64,000 bases of DNA from Calothrix sp. NIES-4105 (GTDB taxonomy: Bacteria > Cyanobacteriota > Cyanobacteriia > Cyanobacteriales > Nostocaceae), in assembly GCF_002368415.1 (NCBI RefSeq), contig NZ_AP018290.1, forward strand, positions 4,291,614-4,355,613, in the 5' to 3' direction. Below, piece after piece: positions 63,779-64,000 of this stretch. The position numbers and the translations under genes were made by a program. The notes below the pieces were generated by a model that did no database searches, was not told the DNA's origin, and saw only the letters and a list, made by a program, of their open reading frames with translations. Numbering within the stretch: position 1 is the stretch's first letter; every line of letters starts with the position of its first letter.

Positions 63779-64000
63779 GGTAAGGTGGGCACTGCCAGCC
63801 CTTGATGGCGCGAACCAATGAACTATGAGCTTAAGCGCTTAAAACCCTTACTAAGTCTGGATTTTAAGTTAAAGCTAAATTTTGAACAGACATTGTGAAT
63901 TAAGGTTTAATTAATCTAAATGTTCTGCTAAAAAGCTAAAATCTATACTTTTTTAGACTAAGCATACTGACTTTTAAATAAGACGACTGCGTAAAAGCTT
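63779..64000. other. Intergenic sequence to window end
   Basis: 222 bases without a recognised gene; AT-rich with TAAGCGCTTAAAA palindromic sequence near 63831. The next gene starts outside the window. Confidence 0.35.

Overview
The window looks like a chromosome segment of a filamentous, probably heterocyst-forming cyanobacterium (Nostocales; Calothrix, Rivularia or Tolypothrix type). The DNA is AT-rich and gene-sparse, with many short dispersed repeats. It carries CYP110-type P450s, an orthocaspase, nifE/nifN-like genes, a DUF1400 protein, Rieske oxygenases and several toxin-antitoxin pairs. The usual cyanobacterial palindrome GCGATCGC was not seen, while GGCGCC occurs about 100 times by eye, so this lineage appears to use an alternate HIP.

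0-10 kb: end of an acyltransferase gene, a lipoprotein, a scrapyard of broken genes (HicA-like toxin, ATPase fragment, DUF2887 nuclease), an IS200-like REP-associated transposase between compound inverted repeats, a phosphoketolase, an exported amidohydrolase, and Phd/ParE-type and PIN modules with decayed copies. 10-20 kb: an oxidative island with a copper amine oxidase, three CYP110-like P450s and an SDR, plus a DUF433/DUF5615 pair. 20-34 kb: a DUF2993 protein, a dipeptide epimerase/DUF1611 (DgcA/DgcN-like) operon, a glycosyltransferase/polysaccharide deacetylase pair, SufE with an alpha/beta hydrolase, and a metal-homeostasis group (CobW GTPase, WD40 protein, small Cys protein, and a ZnuA-like protein that has lost its metal ligands).

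34-39 kb: exopolysaccharide genes (GT4, sugar transferase, gmd, GDP-fucose synthase). 39-48 kb: alkaline phosphatase, a DUF697 GTPase, a tnpB-only IS element that cuts an HNH nuclease gene in two, an orthocaspase and a beta-lactamase-fold hydrolase. 49-54 kb: a molybdenum/nitrogenase island made of a Mop protein, a ribbon-helix-helix plus Mop fusion, a Crp-family regulator and a divergent nifE-nifN-like pair. 54-64 kb: two Rieske proteins, an HTH/DUF6932 pair, a pentapeptide protein, a decayed polymorphic toxin/immunity locus, a PrlF/YhaV-type pair, and coaD overlapping a DivIVA-like gene.

The most interesting items are the tnpB insertion, whose empty site can be reconstructed and whose 3' flank carries a CRISPR-repeat-like motif; the ligand-less ZnuA paralogue; and the Mop/Crp/nifEN-like island. 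No complete tRNA, rRNA or CRISPR array was recognised. All family calls are from reading the sequence; no database search was run.
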